Origin: Paracoccaceae bacterium
GTDB lineage: Bacteria; Pseudomonadota; Alphaproteobacteria; Rhodobacterales; Rhodobacteraceae
Direction of reading: 5' to 3'
DNA: 64,000 nt
NCBI GenBank assembly: GCA_018222585.1
Contig: JAAFAB010000005.1
Span: 1 to 64,000, forward strand
Below, piece after piece: positions 8,833 through 18,289 of the stretch. The first letter of the stretch is position 1. Each line of letters begins with the position of its first letter. The notes beneath the pieces are model-generated. The model did not search any database and had not been told where the DNA came from. It saw nothing but the letters and a program-made list of their open reading frames with translations. The translations under genes were made by a program, and so were the position numbers.

Positions 8833-9147
8833 TCACTCGATCACCACGGCGGTGCCCGAGACCGAAACCATCAGCATGGAATCCCCGACCACCTCGTAGT
8901 CCAGGTCCACGCCGACCACCGCATTGGCGCCAAGACGCGCGGCGCGGGCCTCGATCTCGCGCATGGCGGTGTCGCGGGCATCCTGCAGCTTGCTTTCATA
9001 GGCGCCCGAGCGGCCGCCGATGATATCGGTGATCCCGGCGAAGAAATCGCGCACCACATTGGCGCCCATGATTGCCTCGCCGACGACCAGGCCCCGGTAA
9101 TCGGTGATGCGACGACCTTCGATGTTGTTGGTCGTGGTGATGATCAT
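8833..9147 (-). CDS. YbjQ/UPF0145 family protein
   Basis: 104 residues matching the YbjQ (UPF0145) family from [21 protein letters not shown] at the start through [41 protein letters not shown] and the C-terminal [14 protein letters not shown]. These small proteins form pentameric rings and are of unclear function, with metal-binding suggested for the family. The start overlaps the stop of the pyruvyltransferase-like gene by four bases. Confidence 0.85.
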   Translation of the reverse strand: MIITTTNNIEGRRITDYRGLVVGEAIMGANVVRDFFAGITDIIGGRSGAYESKLQDARDTAMREIEARAARLGANAVVGVDLDYEVVGDSMLMVSVSGTAVVIE

Positions 9148-9950
9148 TGCAGGCTCTCCTCTGCGGATTTCAGAGCGGCGGGGAAGCTGTGCAGCAACTC
9201 CCCCTTGGACCGGGCGACGCCCGCCGCGTAGGGCAGCGCGCCCGTGGGCAGGCCCGCCAGCATTCCCGGCAGATCCCCCAAGGCAACGGGACGCGGCAGC
9301 GCCCGCTCGACCCCGGCGGCATAGTCGAGGAACTTCAGCGCCGGAGAGGCATGGATCCCCGCCGGGTTCAGCCAGGTATTCGGCACCCCGAAGCTGTCGG
9401 CCACGATCAACCCGTGCAGCGACGAGCTGACCACATGGGCGCAGGAGGCGATCTGCCGGCAGACCTCCAGAGCATCGCCCCGCACGTCGATCAGCTTCAG
9501 CACCGGATGCGCCGCGACGATCTCGCGGAAGGCCGGGTCCTCAAGTTGCGCGTAATGTGGCACCAGCCCGATGCGATCTTCCCGCGCCGGCGCGTCGATC
9601 ACCTCGGCCATCAGCAGCCCCGGATCGCCGTAACCCGGCACCGAGACCCCCAGCAGGCTTTCCGAGATCGGGCCACGCAGCAGCGCCACGTCGACATTCT
9701 CAAGGAAATCCACTTGCACGGGCTTCAGCATCCCCGTGCCCCAGACCACCGGCTTGCGACCATCGGCACGGGGCGCGCGATTGCCCCGCCGCACCACATG
9801 CATGATCGAACCAATGGCGAAGACATCCGCCTGGCCGGGCTTCGCCCACGCCACCTCACGACCCGAAACACGGGCCACGATGGCGCGGGAGATGGCGTCG
9901 CCGAAATTCGGCTTCGCCGCCCACCAGTGAAGCTTCAGGGGCGCGTTCAT
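9144..9950 (-). CDS. polysaccharide pyruvyl transferase family protein
   Basis: 268 residues of the pyruvyl transferase family (PF04230; ExoV/CsaB-like). Typical segments are [20 protein letters not shown] at the N-terminus, [49 protein letters not shown] (residues about 180-198) and NTWLN. Such enzymes transfer pyruvate ketals from PEP to exported glycans. The ATG overlaps the sufB stop by one base (TGATG), so this glycan gene is translationally coupled to sufB, an odd place for it. Confidence 0.8.
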   Translation of the reverse strand: MNAPLKLHWWAAKPNFGDAISRAIVARVSGREVAWAKPGQADVFAIGSIMHVVRRGNRAPRADGRKPVVWGTGMLKPVQVDFLENVDVALLRGPISESLLGVSVPGYGDPGLLMAEVIDAPAREDRIGLVPHYAQLEDPAFREIVAAHPVLKLIDVRGDALEVCRQIASCAHVVSSSLHGLIVADSFGVPNTWLNPAGIHASPALKFLDYAAGVERALPRPVALGDLPGMLAGLPTGALPYAAGVARSKGELLHSFPAALKSAEESLQ

Positions 9951-11479
9951 CAGCCGACGGAGCCTTCCAGCGAGATCGCCACCAGCTGCTGCGCTTCCAT
10001 GGCGAACTCCATGGGCAGGGCCTGAAGCACGTCCTTGCAGAAGCCGTTGACGATCAGGGCCACGGCCTCTTCCTCGTCCATGCCGCGCTGCTGGCAGTAG
10101 AACATCTGATCGTCGTCGACCTTCGAGGTGGTGGCCTCGTGCTCGACGCGCGACGTGTTGTTCTTCACCTCGATGTAGGGAACCGTATGCGCCCCGCAGT
10201 CGGAACCGATCAGCAGGCTGTCACACTGGGTGTAGTTCCGGCTGTTCTGCGCCTTGGGGTGCATCGAGACCTGGCCGCGGTAGGTGTTCTGCGCATGGCC
10301 GGCGCTGATCCCCTTCGAGACGATGCGCGACCGGGTGTTCTTGCCCAGATGGATCATCTTGGTGCCGGTATCGGCCTGCTGGTAGTTGTTGGTGATGGCG
10401 ATCGAGTAGAATTCGCCCTGGCTGTCGTCACCGCGCAGGATGCAGGACGGGTATTTCCAGGTCACGGCAGAGCCGGTTTCCACCTGCGTCCACATGATCT
10501 TGGCGCGGTCGCCACGGCAATCGGCGCGCTTGGTGACGAAGTTGTAGATGCCGCCCTTGCCCTGGTCATCGCCGGGGAACCAGTTCTGGACGGTCGAGTA
10601 TTTCACCTCGGCGTCCTCTTCCACGATGATCTCGACCACGGCGGCATGCAGCTGCGCGGTGTCGCGCTGCGGTGCGGTGCAGCCTTCCAGATAGCTGACG
10701 TAGCTGCCCTTGTCGGCGATGATCAGCGTGCGTTCGAACTGGCCGGTGTTCTCGGCGTTGATCCGGAAGTAGGTCGAAAGCTCCATCGGGCAGCGCACGC
10801 CCGGCGGCACGTAGACGAACGAGCCATCCGAGAAGACCGCCGAATTCAGCGTGGCATAGAAGTTGTCGGACACGGGAACGACCGAGCCGAGGTACTTCTT
10901 CACCAGCTCGGGGTGCTCGCGGATCGCTTCCGAGATCGAGCAGAAGATCACGCCGGCCTTCTTCAGCTCGGCCTGGAAAGTGGTGCCGACCGAGACCGAG
11001 TCAAAGACCGCGTCGACCGCGACCTTGCGCTCGGGCGCGGCCTCGTCCTCGATCTCTTCGGCGCCCTCGACGCCGGCCAGGATCATCTGTTCCTTCAACG
11101 GGATGCCCAGCTTCTGATAGGTCTCCAGCAGCTTGGGGTCCACGTCATCGAGAGACTTCGGCTTCTCTTCCATGCTCTTGGGGCGGGCATAGTAGTACTG
11201 GTTCTGGAAGTCGATCGTCGGGTATTCGACCATCGCCCAGTCGGGCTCTTCCTTTTCCAGCCAGCGACGGTAGGCGGCAAGGCGCCATTCGGTCATCCAC
11301 TCGGGCTCGAGGTTCTTGGCCGAGATCAGGCGGACGATATCCTCGTTCAGCCCCAGGGGGGCGTAATCCATTTCGATATCGGTGTCCCAGCCATACTTGT
11401 AGGTGCCCATCCGGGCGACGGCATCCACCGTCTCCTGATCGACGCCTTCCTTGACTTCGGGCGTATCCATCTTGCTCAT
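9950..11479 (-). CDS. sufB: SufB, FeS cluster scaffold
   Basis: 509 residues, the scaffold subunit on which SufBC2D builds Fe-S clusters. It shows [20 protein letters not shown], the [20 protein letters not shown] block, [44 protein letters not shown] and the C-terminal [20 protein letters not shown], all strongly conserved in SufB. The chosen start is the ATG at 11479 ([12 protein letters not shown]); the frame is open upstream into the spacer after the desulfurase gene. Confidence 0.97.
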   Translation of the reverse strand: MSKMDTPEVKEGVDQETVDAVARMGTYKYGWDTDIEMDYAPLGLNEDIVRLISAKNLEPEWMTEWRLAAYRRWLEKEEPDWAMVEYPTIDFQNQYYYARPKSMEEKPKSLDDVDPKLLETYQKLGIPLKEQMILAGVEGAEEIEDEAAPERKVAVDAVFDSVSVGTTFQAELKKAGVIFCSISEAIREHPELVKKYLGSVVPVSDNFYATLNSAVFSDGSFVYVPPGVRCPMELSTYFRINAENTGQFERTLIIADKGSYVSYLEGCTAPQRDTAQLHAAVVEIIVEEDAEVKYSTVQNWFPGDDQGKGGIYNFVTKRADCRGDRAKIMWTQVETGSAVTWKYPSCILRGDDSQGEFYSIAITNNYQQADTGTKMIHLGKNTRSRIVSKGISAGHAQNTYRGQVSMHPKAQNSRNYTQCDSLLIGSDCGAHTVPYIEVKNNTSRVEHEATTSKVDDDQMFYCQQRGMDEEEAVALIVNGFCKDVLQALPMEFAMEAQQLVAISLEGSVG

Positions 11480-11569
11480 GTCATCGTCCTGTTCGCTTCG
11501 TCTTACGACGTGGTCATTCGGTGGGTCGGCCGGATCTGCGTCCGGTCCTTCCTCTGGCACCTCGGGCGG

Positions 11570-12628
11570 TCAGGCCACCCGGTCGCGCCGTCTGCGTCTT
11601 TGCGCCAGCCAGGTTTCGGCCAGGCGCATCGTCTCATCCTCTGTCGTCTCGGGCCCGAGGCTGATGCGCAGGGCGCCCGAGGCCGAGGCCTCGTCGTAGC
11701 CCATGGCGCGCAGCACTTGGCTGGCCCGGACCTTGCCGCTGGAACAGGCCGAGCCCGCCGAGACGGCGAAACCGGCCAGATCCATCTGCATCACCTGCGT
11801 TTCGCCCTTCCAGCCGGAGGTGACGAGGCAGGTGGTATTGGGCAGGCGGTCCGCCCCCGCCCCGGCGATCACGGCCTCCTCGCCCATCTCGGTCAGCCCC
11901 TCGGCCAGCCGGGCCTCGAAGCCGTCGCGCAGGGCGCGCACCCTGTCCCATGTGCCGTTCGCCAGATCGGCGGCCGCAGCCTCGGCGGCGGCGCCGAAGC
12001 CCGCGATGCCGATCACGTTCTCCGTGCCGGCGCGGCGGCCCATCTCCTGACCTCCGCCTTTCAGCTGGGCCGGAATATCCGTGCCGCGCTTCATCACCAG
12101 CGCGCCGATGCCTTTCGGGCCACCCAGCTTGTGCGCGCTGACAAGTCCCATGTGGCAACCCAGCCAGTTGAAGGCAATGGGCAGCTTGCCGAAAGCCTGG
12201 GTCAGATCCGACAGCCACAGCCCCTCGGGCAGGGTCTGGATCACCCCGGTTTCGCTGTTGGCCAGTTGCAGGGCACTGCCGGCGGGATCGCTGACCGTCA
12301 CCCGCCCGTCGTGATCGACCGGCAGCGGTGCGCCCGCGCCCCAGGCGCGCACCGCGTCATGTTCGATATCCGACACCGCAAGGCCACGACCGGCCATGGC
12401 CAGCGCCGCCCCCTCGGTGGCGGAAGAGACAAAGACCACGTCCGCGCCATCGGCGCCAAGCGCCACGGCAACCTGCGCGCGGGCCGTCTCGACCAGCGCC
12501 TTGGCCTTGCGCCCCTCCTGGTGCACAGACGAGGGGTTCCCTGCCACGTCCATCGCCGCGATCATCGCCTCCCGCGCTTCGGGGCGCAGCGGCGTGGTGG
12601 CGTTGTAATCCATGTAGGCGCGCGTCAT
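11570..12628 (-). CDS. NifS/IscS-type cysteine desulfurase
   Basis: About 352 residues from the ATG at 12628 (MTRAYMDYNATTPLRPEA). Group I desulfurase: PLP lysine in SAHKLGGPKG and a mobile-loop cysteine in SAGSACSSGKV. It is shorter and more diverged than IscS, for example around TQAFGKLPIAFNWLG, but keeps the catalytic residues. This is the first enzyme gene of the suf operon, after iscR, an arrangement usual in Rhodobacterales, so the operon carries two desulfurases, this one and sufS. The upstream spacer holds two short GGGGGC/GCCCCC hairpins. Confidence 0.88.
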   Translation of the reverse strand: MTRAYMDYNATTPLRPEAREAMIAAMDVAGNPSSVHQEGRKAKALVETARAQVAVALGADGADVVFVSSATEGAALAMAGRGLAVSDIEHDAVRAWGAGAPLPVDHDGRVTVSDPAGSALQLANSETGVIQTLPEGLWLSDLTQAFGKLPIAFNWLGCHMGLVSAHKLGGPKGIGALVMKRGTDIPAQLKGGGQEMGRRAGTENVIGIAGFGAAAEAAAADLANGTWDRVRALRDGFEARLAEGLTEMGEEAVIAGAGADRLPNTTCLVTSGWKGETQVMQMDLAGFAVSAGSACSSGKVRASQVLRAMGYDEASASGALRISLGPETTEDETMRLAETWLAQRRRRRDRVA

Positions 12629-12654
12629 GACCGCTCTCCCAGCGCCTGCCACCG

Positions 12655-12702
12655 GGCGCGGGGGGCTCTGCCCCCCAGCCTTGCAGGGGGCTCGATGCCC
12701 CC
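12655..12702. repeat. two GGGGGC-loop-GCCCCC hairpins in the iscR-desulfurase spacer
   Basis: GGGGGC-TCT-GCCCCC (12661-12675) and GGGGGC-TCGAT-GCCCCC (12686-12702). The same palindrome occurs at 14645, 16327, 39966 and 57614, three of these joined to the MITE-like repeats. There is no T-run, so simple terminators are unlikely; they may lower read-through or stabilise mRNA between iscR and the desulfurase gene. Confidence 0.55.
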
Positions 12703-12773
12703 GGCAGGGCTCCGCCCCGGCATATGTGAGGCAAGCTGAAAGCGCGGACGCGTGGGATATGTGGCGCGGCGGC

Positions 12774-13235
12774 TCATTCCTCGTCCACGACCTCGAACAG
12801 GTTCGGCACCGCCGGGCAAGGCGCCAGCTCGTTCTTCACCACGTCGCCGAGGGTGGTCTGGTGCAGGAAGACGTAGACATGCGCCGAAAGCCCCTCCCAC
12901 AGCCGGTTGGTCACCGACTGCGCGCGCGAGCCAGAAAGCCCGCCCGAGACCCCTGCCCCCTTGTGCATCGCCGAAACCGTCTCGTCGACCGCCGCCAGCA
13001 CGTCGACGACGCGGATCTCGTTCGCCGGTCGGGATAGCTTGTAGCCGCCGCCGGGGCCGCGGACCGAACTGACCAACCCGGCCCGGCGCAGCTTGACGAA
13101 GAGCTGTTCGAGATAGGGCAGCGACACCGACTGCCGCCGCGAGATATCACCGAGCGCCACCAGGCAGCCCTCGGGCTGCAGCGCGATATCTGCCAGGGCA
13201 ACCATGGCGTAGCGCCCCTTGGTGCTGAGCTTCAT
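12774..13235 (-). CDS. iscR: IscR-type Rrf2 regulator of Fe-S assembly
   Basis: 153 residues of the Rrf2 family: MKLSTKGRYAMVALADIAL, the winged-helix segment SVSLPYLEQLFVKLRRAGLV, SSVRGPGGGYKLSRP and VVDVLAAVDE. In E. coli IscR three closely spaced cysteines after the VDE helix bind [2Fe-2S]. Here that loop (AMHKGAGVSGGLSGSRAQSV) has none; the only cysteines are Cys24 and Cys140. This fits the non-canonical alphaproteobacterial IscR that binds its cluster by other ligands. The ATG at 13235 is chosen because it gives the family N-terminus. It heads the leftward suf operon and has an Irr box about 160 bases upstream. Confidence 0.92.
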   Translation of the reverse strand: MKLSTKGRYAMVALADIALQPEGCLVALGDISRRQSVSLPYLEQLFVKLRRAGLVSSVRGPGGGYKLSRPANEIRVVDVLAAVDETVSAMHKGAGVSGGLSGSRAQSVTNRLWEGLSAHVYVFLHQTTLGDVVKNELAPCPAVPNLFEVVDEE

Positions 13236-13395
13236 GAGCGTTCTCCCATTCGCAAGAGAGGCCCTGGCTGCCGGTGGCTCAGGCCCATCCCGGGTCAATA
13301 GCCCGTCTGGGCCCGCCCGGAAAGTTGATTTCATTGACCTTCGCCCCCACGCGGATTATCTCGCAATGCAACCCGTCGCCGGAGGATGTGGCCTC

Positions 13396-13412
13396 TTTAG
13401 AATTCTTCTAAG
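13396..13412. promoter_or_regulatory. Irr box (iron control element) upstream of iscR
   Basis: TTTAGAATTCTTCTAAG has the form TTTAGAA-N3-TTCTAAx, a near-perfect match to the Irr/ICE operator of Rhizobiales and Rhodobacterales. It lies about 160 bases upstream of the iscR start, in an AT-rich patch that also holds GAATATTC. Irr usually represses at such sites when iron is scarce, or activates, depending on position. The rest of the 13236-13583 spacer contains no gene. Confidence 0.8.
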
Positions 13413-13583
13413 GTGGCAGAGAATATTCGTCAAGAATTAAGCGTCGCGGGATCAGCTCTTCCGCCGGGCCGGGGCGGCCCGGGGCGGGCCGGTCCCGGAG
13501 ACACGGACGGACACGGACAGCGGGTGCGACAGTGTAGACAGGCGGCGCCGCAGGACGGCCCGCGCAAGGTAAGGACGTACTGA

Positions 13584-14240
13584 ATGCCCGAGGTCATCTT
13601 TCCCGGACCCGAAGGCCGCCTGGAAGGCCGCTACCATCCCCAGAAGGACCGGGACGCGCCGATCGCCATCGTGCTGCATCCGCATCCGCAGTTCGGCGGG
13701 ACGATGAACAACAAGGTCGTCTACAACCTGCATTATGCCTTTCACAAGATGGGTTTCACCGTGCTGCGGTTCAACTTCCGCGGTGTCGGCCGGTCCCAGG
13801 GCGAATATGATCAGGGCGTCGGCGAGCTCTCGGATGCGGCCTCGGCGCTCGACTACTTGCAGTCGATGAATTCGAACTCGAAGCACTGCTGGGTCGCCGG
13901 GTTCTCCTTCGGCGCCTGGATCGGGATGCAGCTGCTGATGCGCCGCCCCGAGATCACCGGCTTCATCTCGGTCAGCCCGCCGGCCAACATGTACGACTTC
14001 TCCTTCCTCGCACCCTGCCCCTCCTCGGGGCTGATCATCAACGGCGCCAACGACCGCGTCGCCCCGCCCGCCGACACCCAGGCCCTGGTCGGCAAGCTGC
14101 AGGAGCAGAAGGGAATCACCATCACCCACGAAGAAGTGCCGGGCGCCGGTCACTTCTTCTCGGAGGACGAGCAGATGGAAACCATGCTGGGCAGCGTCAG
14201 CGACTACGTCAAGCGCCGCCTGACGGAAAGCACGCGCTGA
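13584..14240 (+). CDS. alpha/beta hydrolase (COG2945-like)
   Basis: 218 residues with an alpha/beta-hydrolase core: IAIVLHPHPQFGGTMNNKVV (oxyanion region), FTVLRFNFRGVGRSQG, the nucleophile elbow VAGFSFGAWIGMQ (serine near residue 112), an acid in INGANDRVAPP and the histidine in PGAGHFFSE. The family is widespread in alphaproteobacteria and its substrate is not established. Divergent from iscR, with its own spacer, and followed ten bases later by a small conserved gene. Confidence 0.85.
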   Translation: MPEVIFPGPEGRLEGRYHPQKDRDAPIAIVLHPHPQFGGTMNNKVVYNLHYAFHKMGFTVLRFNFRGVGRSQGEYDQGVGELSDAASALDYLQSMNSNSKHCWVAGFSFGAWIGMQLLMRRPEITGFISVSPPANMYDFSFLAPCPSSGLIINGANDRVAPPADTQALVGKLQEQKGITITHEEVPGAGHFFSEDEQMETMLGSVSDYVKRRLTESTR

Positions 14241-14250
14241 GGATCACAGC

Positions 14251-14487
14251 ATGAGCAGCAGCCTGCAGAGCCTTGCCGCCGGCCTCGCCGAGGATTGCAT
14301 GAAGGCGATGAAGGCGACCGGCCACGACAGGCTCTATGTCGAGGTCGGCAACCAGCTCGGCGCCTCCTCGCAGACCCTGGAAGAGGCGTTCCTGACCGAG
14401 ATCCGCATCCGCCTCGCCGAACGCGCCGCGCGCGAGTTCCTGGTGCGCCGGGTGAGCGAACTGAAGGACAGCGGCCCGCCAAGCTAG
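14251..14487 (+). CDS. small conserved hypothetical protein
   Basis: 78 residues (MSSSLQSLAAGLAEDCMKAM...), hydrophilic and helical, with no membrane segment or recognised motif. It starts ten bases after the hydrolase stop, so the two are probably one transcript. Codon third positions are GC-rich like the neighbouring genes, supporting a real gene. Function unknown. Confidence 0.6.
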   Translation: MSSSLQSLAAGLAEDCMKAMKATGHDRLYVEVGNQLGASSQTLEEAFLTEIRIRLAERAAREFLVRRVSELKDSGPPS

Positions 14488-14644
14488 GCGGGCCTTGCCT
14501 TTCGCGCGCCCTTCCCGCGCGTCACGCCCCATGCGCCGGAACCGCCTTCCGGCCGCGGCGCCCACCGAATAGCGCTTTTCTCACCAGATACGCCCCGCGG
14601 AAGCAAGCTTGCCACCGTCCCCGCCTCGAGACCCGACGGGCAGA

Positions 14645-14840
14645 GGGGGCTCTGCCCCCGTCTCCGTGCCGGAGACTCCCCCGGAGTATTTCCAGCCTGG
14701 TGATGATGCGGGACAGGGCCCGGAAAGGCGGCGGACTTTCGTCATGGAGAGCGTGCACGGTCCCGGTTGCAGAGGGCGGCCGCTTTTCCGACGCCGTCCC
14801 GCCTCCTCACCAGGCCGCGCCTCCTCCCGCCGGAGGCCTC
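14645..14840 (+). repeat. MITE-like palindromic repeat, copy A
   Basis: The left end is CTCCCCCGGAGTATTT..AGCCTGGTGATGATGCGGGA and the right end is its imperfect inverse (CTCACCAGG...CTCCCGCCGGAGG). The core (GGCGGACTTTCGTCATGGAGAGCGTGC, given in parts at 14730-14757) is shared with copy B at 16149. A GGGGGC-TCT-GCCCCC hairpin and a GTCTCCG/CGGAGAC palindrome lie just outside the left end. No coding frame. Most of the remaining gene-free stretch 14488-14985 holds nothing else recognisable. Confidence 0.75.
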
Positions 14841-14985
14841 CGCGGGTTCCACCGGGTGCCTGGCTCTCCCGCAGGTGATCCCCCCTGCAACGGCCTCCTT
14901 CCCGCCGCACCGCATCCCCCCTTGCCCTTCGCCGCACTCCGGCCTACCCCTCTCCGGCCTATCCTTCGTCCGAAAGGACCTGCCC

Positions 14986-16125
14986 ATGGATCACGACCGC
15001 CTCTCCCGCCAGCTCGACTTCCTGCGCGAGGCCGACCGGCTGAAGTCCGTCACCCGTGCCTCGACCCTGACCGACCAGTCCCGGCAGGAGAATTCCGCCG
15101 AACATTCCTGGCAGGCCGCCCTCGGCGCGCTGATCTGGCTGCCCGAGGTCGAGACCGCAGAGATGGACCGCATCCTCGCCATGCTGCTGCTGCACGACCT
15201 GGTCGAGATCGACGCCGGCGACCAGCCCATCGACCTGCCCCATGACGCCGCCGCCCTGGCGCAGGCTGAACGCGCCGCCGCCGACCGGCTTTTCGCCCTG
15301 CTGCCCGAAGACCAGGGTCCCGCCCTGCGTGCCCTCTGGGAAGAGTTCGAGGTGATGCAAAGCGAGGCGGCGCTGCTGGCCAAGACCATCGACTACGCGA
15401 TCCCGGTGCTGCAGGTCTGGGCCGCCGATCCGCGCCGCGACGACCATGAGGCGATTGCGCGCGACAATACCACCACGGGACGCGCCCGGCTGATCGCCCG
15501 CACCCGCCCGGCGCTCTTCGATCACCTGCACCGCGAACTGGCCTCCGGGACGCCCGCGATCACCGCCCGCTCTGCCTTCCTGGCCGAGGCCGACCGGCTG
15601 AAGGGCGTGAGCCGCGCGACCACCCTTTGCGACGCCTCGCGTCACGAGAACTCGGCCGAACATTCCTGGCACCTGGCGCTCTTCGCGCTGGTGCTCGGCG
15701 AACATGCCCCCGAGGGCGTCTCAGTCAGTCGCGTGATCCGGATGCTGCTGCTGCACGACCTGGTCGAGATCGACGCCGGCGACGTGCCGATCTATGCCCA
15801 GACCACCGAGGGCCAGGCCGAGACCGAAGCCGCCGAGCAGGCCGCCGCCGAACGTCTCTTCGGCCTGCTACCGGCAGGCGAAGGCGCCCCGCTCCTCGCC
15901 CTCTGGCAGGAGTTCGAGGGCGCCCAAACGCCGGATGCGCAATTCGCCAAGGCGCTGGACCGCTTCCAGCCGCCCCTGCAGAACCTCGCCTCGGGTGGGG
16001 TCTCGTGGAAAGCACACGATGTGACCTTCGAGATGGTTGAGGCCCGTGTCGGCGCCCCGATCGCCCGCTCGATGCCGGCCTTCTGGGATCACATCGCCCC
16101 GCAGATCCGTGCCTTCCTGGGCTGA
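14986..16125 (+). CDS. protein with two tandem HD phosphohydrolase domains
   Basis: 379 residues from the ATG at 14986. Two homologous halves each carry an HD_3-type domain (PF13023, related to the 5'-deoxynucleotidase YfbR). Half one has ENSAEHSW (His40) and LLLHDLVEIDAGD (HD at 70-71); half two has ENSAEHSWH (His227) and LLLHDLVEIDAGD (HD at 258-259). Both keep the metal ligands, so both may be active on nucleotides, inferred from family. Relatives are normally single-domain proteins of about 190 residues, so this is an internal duplication. The gene is flanked on both sides by copies of the same intergenic repeat. Confidence 0.85.
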   Translation: MDHDRLSRQLDFLREADRLKSVTRASTLTDQSRQENSAEHSWQAALGALIWLPEVETAEMDRILAMLLLHDLVEIDAGDQPIDLPHDAAALAQAERAAADRLFALLPEDQGPALRALWEEFEVMQSEAALLAKTIDYAIPVLQVWAADPRRDDHEAIARDNTTTGRARLIARTRPALFDHLHRELASGTPAITARSAFLAEADRLKGVSRATTLCDASRHENSAEHSWHLALFALVLGEHAPEGVSVSRVIRMLLLHDLVEIDAGDVPIYAQTTEGQAETEAAEQAAAERLFGLLPAGEGAPLLALWQEFEGAQTPDAQFAKALDRFQPPLQNLASGGVSWKAHDVTFEMVEARVGAPIARSMPAFWDHIAPQIRAFLG

Positions 16126-16148
16126 GCGCCCGTCGAAACCCCGGAACG

Positions 16149-16341
16149 CCTCCGGCGGGAGTATTTTTAGCCTGGTGATGATGCGGGACAGGTCCCGGAT
16201 AGGCGCCGGACTTTCGCCATGGAGAGCGTGCGCGCCCCCGGAGGCAGAGGGCGGCCGCCATTCCGGCGCCGTCCCGCATCATCACCAGGCGGAAAATACC
16301 TCCGGGGGAGTCTCCGGCACGGAGACGGGGGCAGAGCCCCC
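16149..16341 (+). repeat. MITE-like palindromic repeat, copy B
   Basis: The left end CCTCCGGCGGGAGTATTTTT and AGCCTGGTGATGATGCGGGA are mirrored at the right by CCCGCATCATCACCAGGCGG and AAAATACCTCCGGGGGAG. The core is in the same direction as copy A, but the outer GTCTCCGG...CGGAGAC palindrome and GGGGGC-AGA-GCCCCC hairpin lie on the right side instead of the left. No open frame with coding character. Confidence 0.8.
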
Positions 16342-16393
16342 TTCCCCTCGCCCCACCAAACGACCATTCTGCCGCCAACCAGCGGAGCCGCCC

Positions 16394-18097
16394 ATGAGCT
16401 ACCCCTTCGATCTCGGCAGCTATTCCCTGCCCGTCAGTACCTCCTCGCCCGAGGCGCAGCTCTGGTTCGACCGGGGACTGGCCTGGACCCACGGCTATCA
16501 CCATGAAGAAGCCGTGCGCTGTTTTCAGCGCGCGCTGGAGGCGGATCCCGGTTGCGCCATGGCCCATTGGGGCGTGGCCTATGCCTCGGGACCGAACTAC
16601 AACTACCCCTGGCGGCTGATGGACATGCCGAGCCGCGCGCGCGGTCTCGCCACGGCCCGCGCTGCGACCGAGGCCGCCCTGGCGCTGGTTGAGCAGGTCA
16701 CCGCCACCGAAGCGGCGCTGATCCGCGCCCTGCCCGCCCGCTATCCGCAAGCCGAGCCCCCGCAGGACCTGAGCGGGCAGGACATGGCCGCCTGGGATCG
16801 CGCCTTTGCCGTGGCCATGCGCGCAGCCCATGCAGCACAGCCGGGTGACCTCGATATCGCCTGCGTCTTCGCCGAGGCGCTGTTGAACCTCACCCCCTGG
16901 CAGATGTGGGATCTTGGCACGGGCCAGCCCGCCCCGGGCGCGGCCACCGAGGAATGCCGCGCGGTGCTGGAAAGCGCCCTCGCCCGTCCCGGCGCCATGG
17001 CACACCCCGGCCTGCTGCACCTGCACATCCACCTGATGGAGATGTCACCCACCCCCGAGGCCGCCCTGCGCTCGGCCGATGCGTTGCGCACCCTGGTGCC
17101 CGATGCCGGTCACCTCGTCCATATGCCCACCCATATCGACGTGCTCTGCGGCGCCTACCAGGATGTCGTGTTCTGGAACCAGCGCGCCGTCGAGGCCGAC
17201 ATGAAGTGGTATGCCCACGCCGGCGGCATGGATTTCTACACCGGCTACCGCCAGCACAACCTGCATTTCGTGCTCTATGGCGCGCTCTTCCTCGGCCAGA
17301 TGGACCCGGGGCGCGCCGCGCTGCGCCAGCTTGCCGAGACCACGCCCGAAGAGATGCTGCGCATCGAGAGCCCGCCCATGGCCGACTTCTTCGAAAGCTT
17401 CCTGGCGATGGAGCCGCACCTGCTGATCCGCTTCGGTCGCTGGGAAGAGCTGCTGGCGCTGCCCCTGCCCGAGGACCCTGCGCTTCATGCCTGCCGCATG
17501 GCCTTCACGCTCTACGGCAAGGCCCTGGCCCATGCCGCCCTCGGCGAGGTGCCGCAGGCCCTCGCGATGGAACAGCGCTACCTCGCCGCTGCCGCCGCCG
17601 TGCCGGAGACCCGGCTGATGCACAACAATCGCGTGATCGACCTGCTGGCGGTGGCGACCGAGATGCTGCGCGGAGAGATCCTTTACCGCAAGGGCAGCTT
17701 CGACGCGGCCTTCGCCGCGCTGCGCCGCTCGGTCGCACTGGACGATGCGCTGCCCTATGACGAGCCCTGGGGCTGGATGCAGCCCGCCCGCCACGCCCTC
17801 GGCGCGCTGCTCTTCGAACAGGGGCGGATCGAGGAGGCGGAAGCGGTCTATCGGCAGGACCTCGGCCTTGCGCCCGGGCTGTCGCGCGCCAGCCACCACC
17901 CCGACAATGTCTGGTCACTGAAGGGGCTGGTCGATTGCCTCGCGACGCGGGGCGAAAGCGGCGAACTGGCGCAGCTGCGCCAGCGTCTCGCCCTCGCCCT
18001 GGCGCGCGCCGATCCGGGCATCGGGGCCTCCTGCTTCTGCGCCCGGGCCGCCATGGCCGCGCGGCAGGGCTGCTGCACCACCGGAACGGTGGGTTGA
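16394..18097 (+). CDS. tetratricopeptide repeat protein
   Basis: 567 residues from the ATG at 16394 (MSYPFDLGSYSLPVST). TPR-like helical repeats are visible at the N-terminus (AQLWFDRGLAWTHGYHHEEA, CFQRALEADPGCAMAHWGVA) and in the C-terminal third (ILYRKGSFDAAFAALRRSVA, HALGALLFEQGRIEEAEAVY). A conserved central part contains LHLHIHLMEMS and LVHMPTHIDVLCGAY, rich in His and Asp. No signal peptide. The family is broadly distributed but has no assigned function. The C-terminus ends in a cysteine-containing tail (CFCARAAMAARQGCC). Confidence 0.85.
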   Translation: MSYPFDLGSYSLPVSTSSPEAQLWFDRGLAWTHGYHHEEAVRCFQRALEADPGCAMAHWGVAYASGPNYNYPWRLMDMPSRARGLATARAATEAALALVEQVTATEAALIRALPARYPQAEPPQDLSGQDMAAWDRAFAVAMRAAHAAQPGDLDIACVFAEALLNLTPWQMWDLGTGQPAPGAATEECRAVLESALARPGAMAHPGLLHLHIHLMEMSPTPEAALRSADALRTLVPDAGHLVHMPTHIDVLCGAYQDVVFWNQRAVEADMKWYAHAGGMDFYTGYRQHNLHFVLYGALFLGQMDPGRAALRQLAETTPEEMLRIESPPMADFFESFLAMEPHLLIRFGRWEELLALPLPEDPALHACRMAFTLYGKALAHAALGEVPQALAMEQRYLAAAAAVPETRLMHNNRVIDLLAVATEMLRGEILYRKGSFDAAFAALRRSVALDDALPYDEPWGWMQPARHALGALLFEQGRIEEAEAVYRQDLGLAPGLSRASHHPDNVWSLKGLVDCLATRGESGELAQLRQRLALALARADPGIGASCFCARAAMAARQGCCTTGTVG

Positions 18098-18289
18098 CCC
18101 CCACCCCAAGCCCATGCCGCTGGCGGCGCTCAACCCATACGCGAAAGTATTGAAAAAGGGAAAGTCCTGCGCCGGATATTCCCTTCATGCGGTCAAAAAT
18201 GTTCGCAGATCCCCGGCATGTTCACCACTCGCGCGCGCGCGGGTGACGCCGCGCGCTACCGCGCCTTCCCGCACCGCCCGGCAAGCTAG

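Noticed and set aside
10139-12739. 866-residue open frame on the plus strand
   Set aside because: Antisense of sufB and the desulfurase gene; composition typical of shadows.
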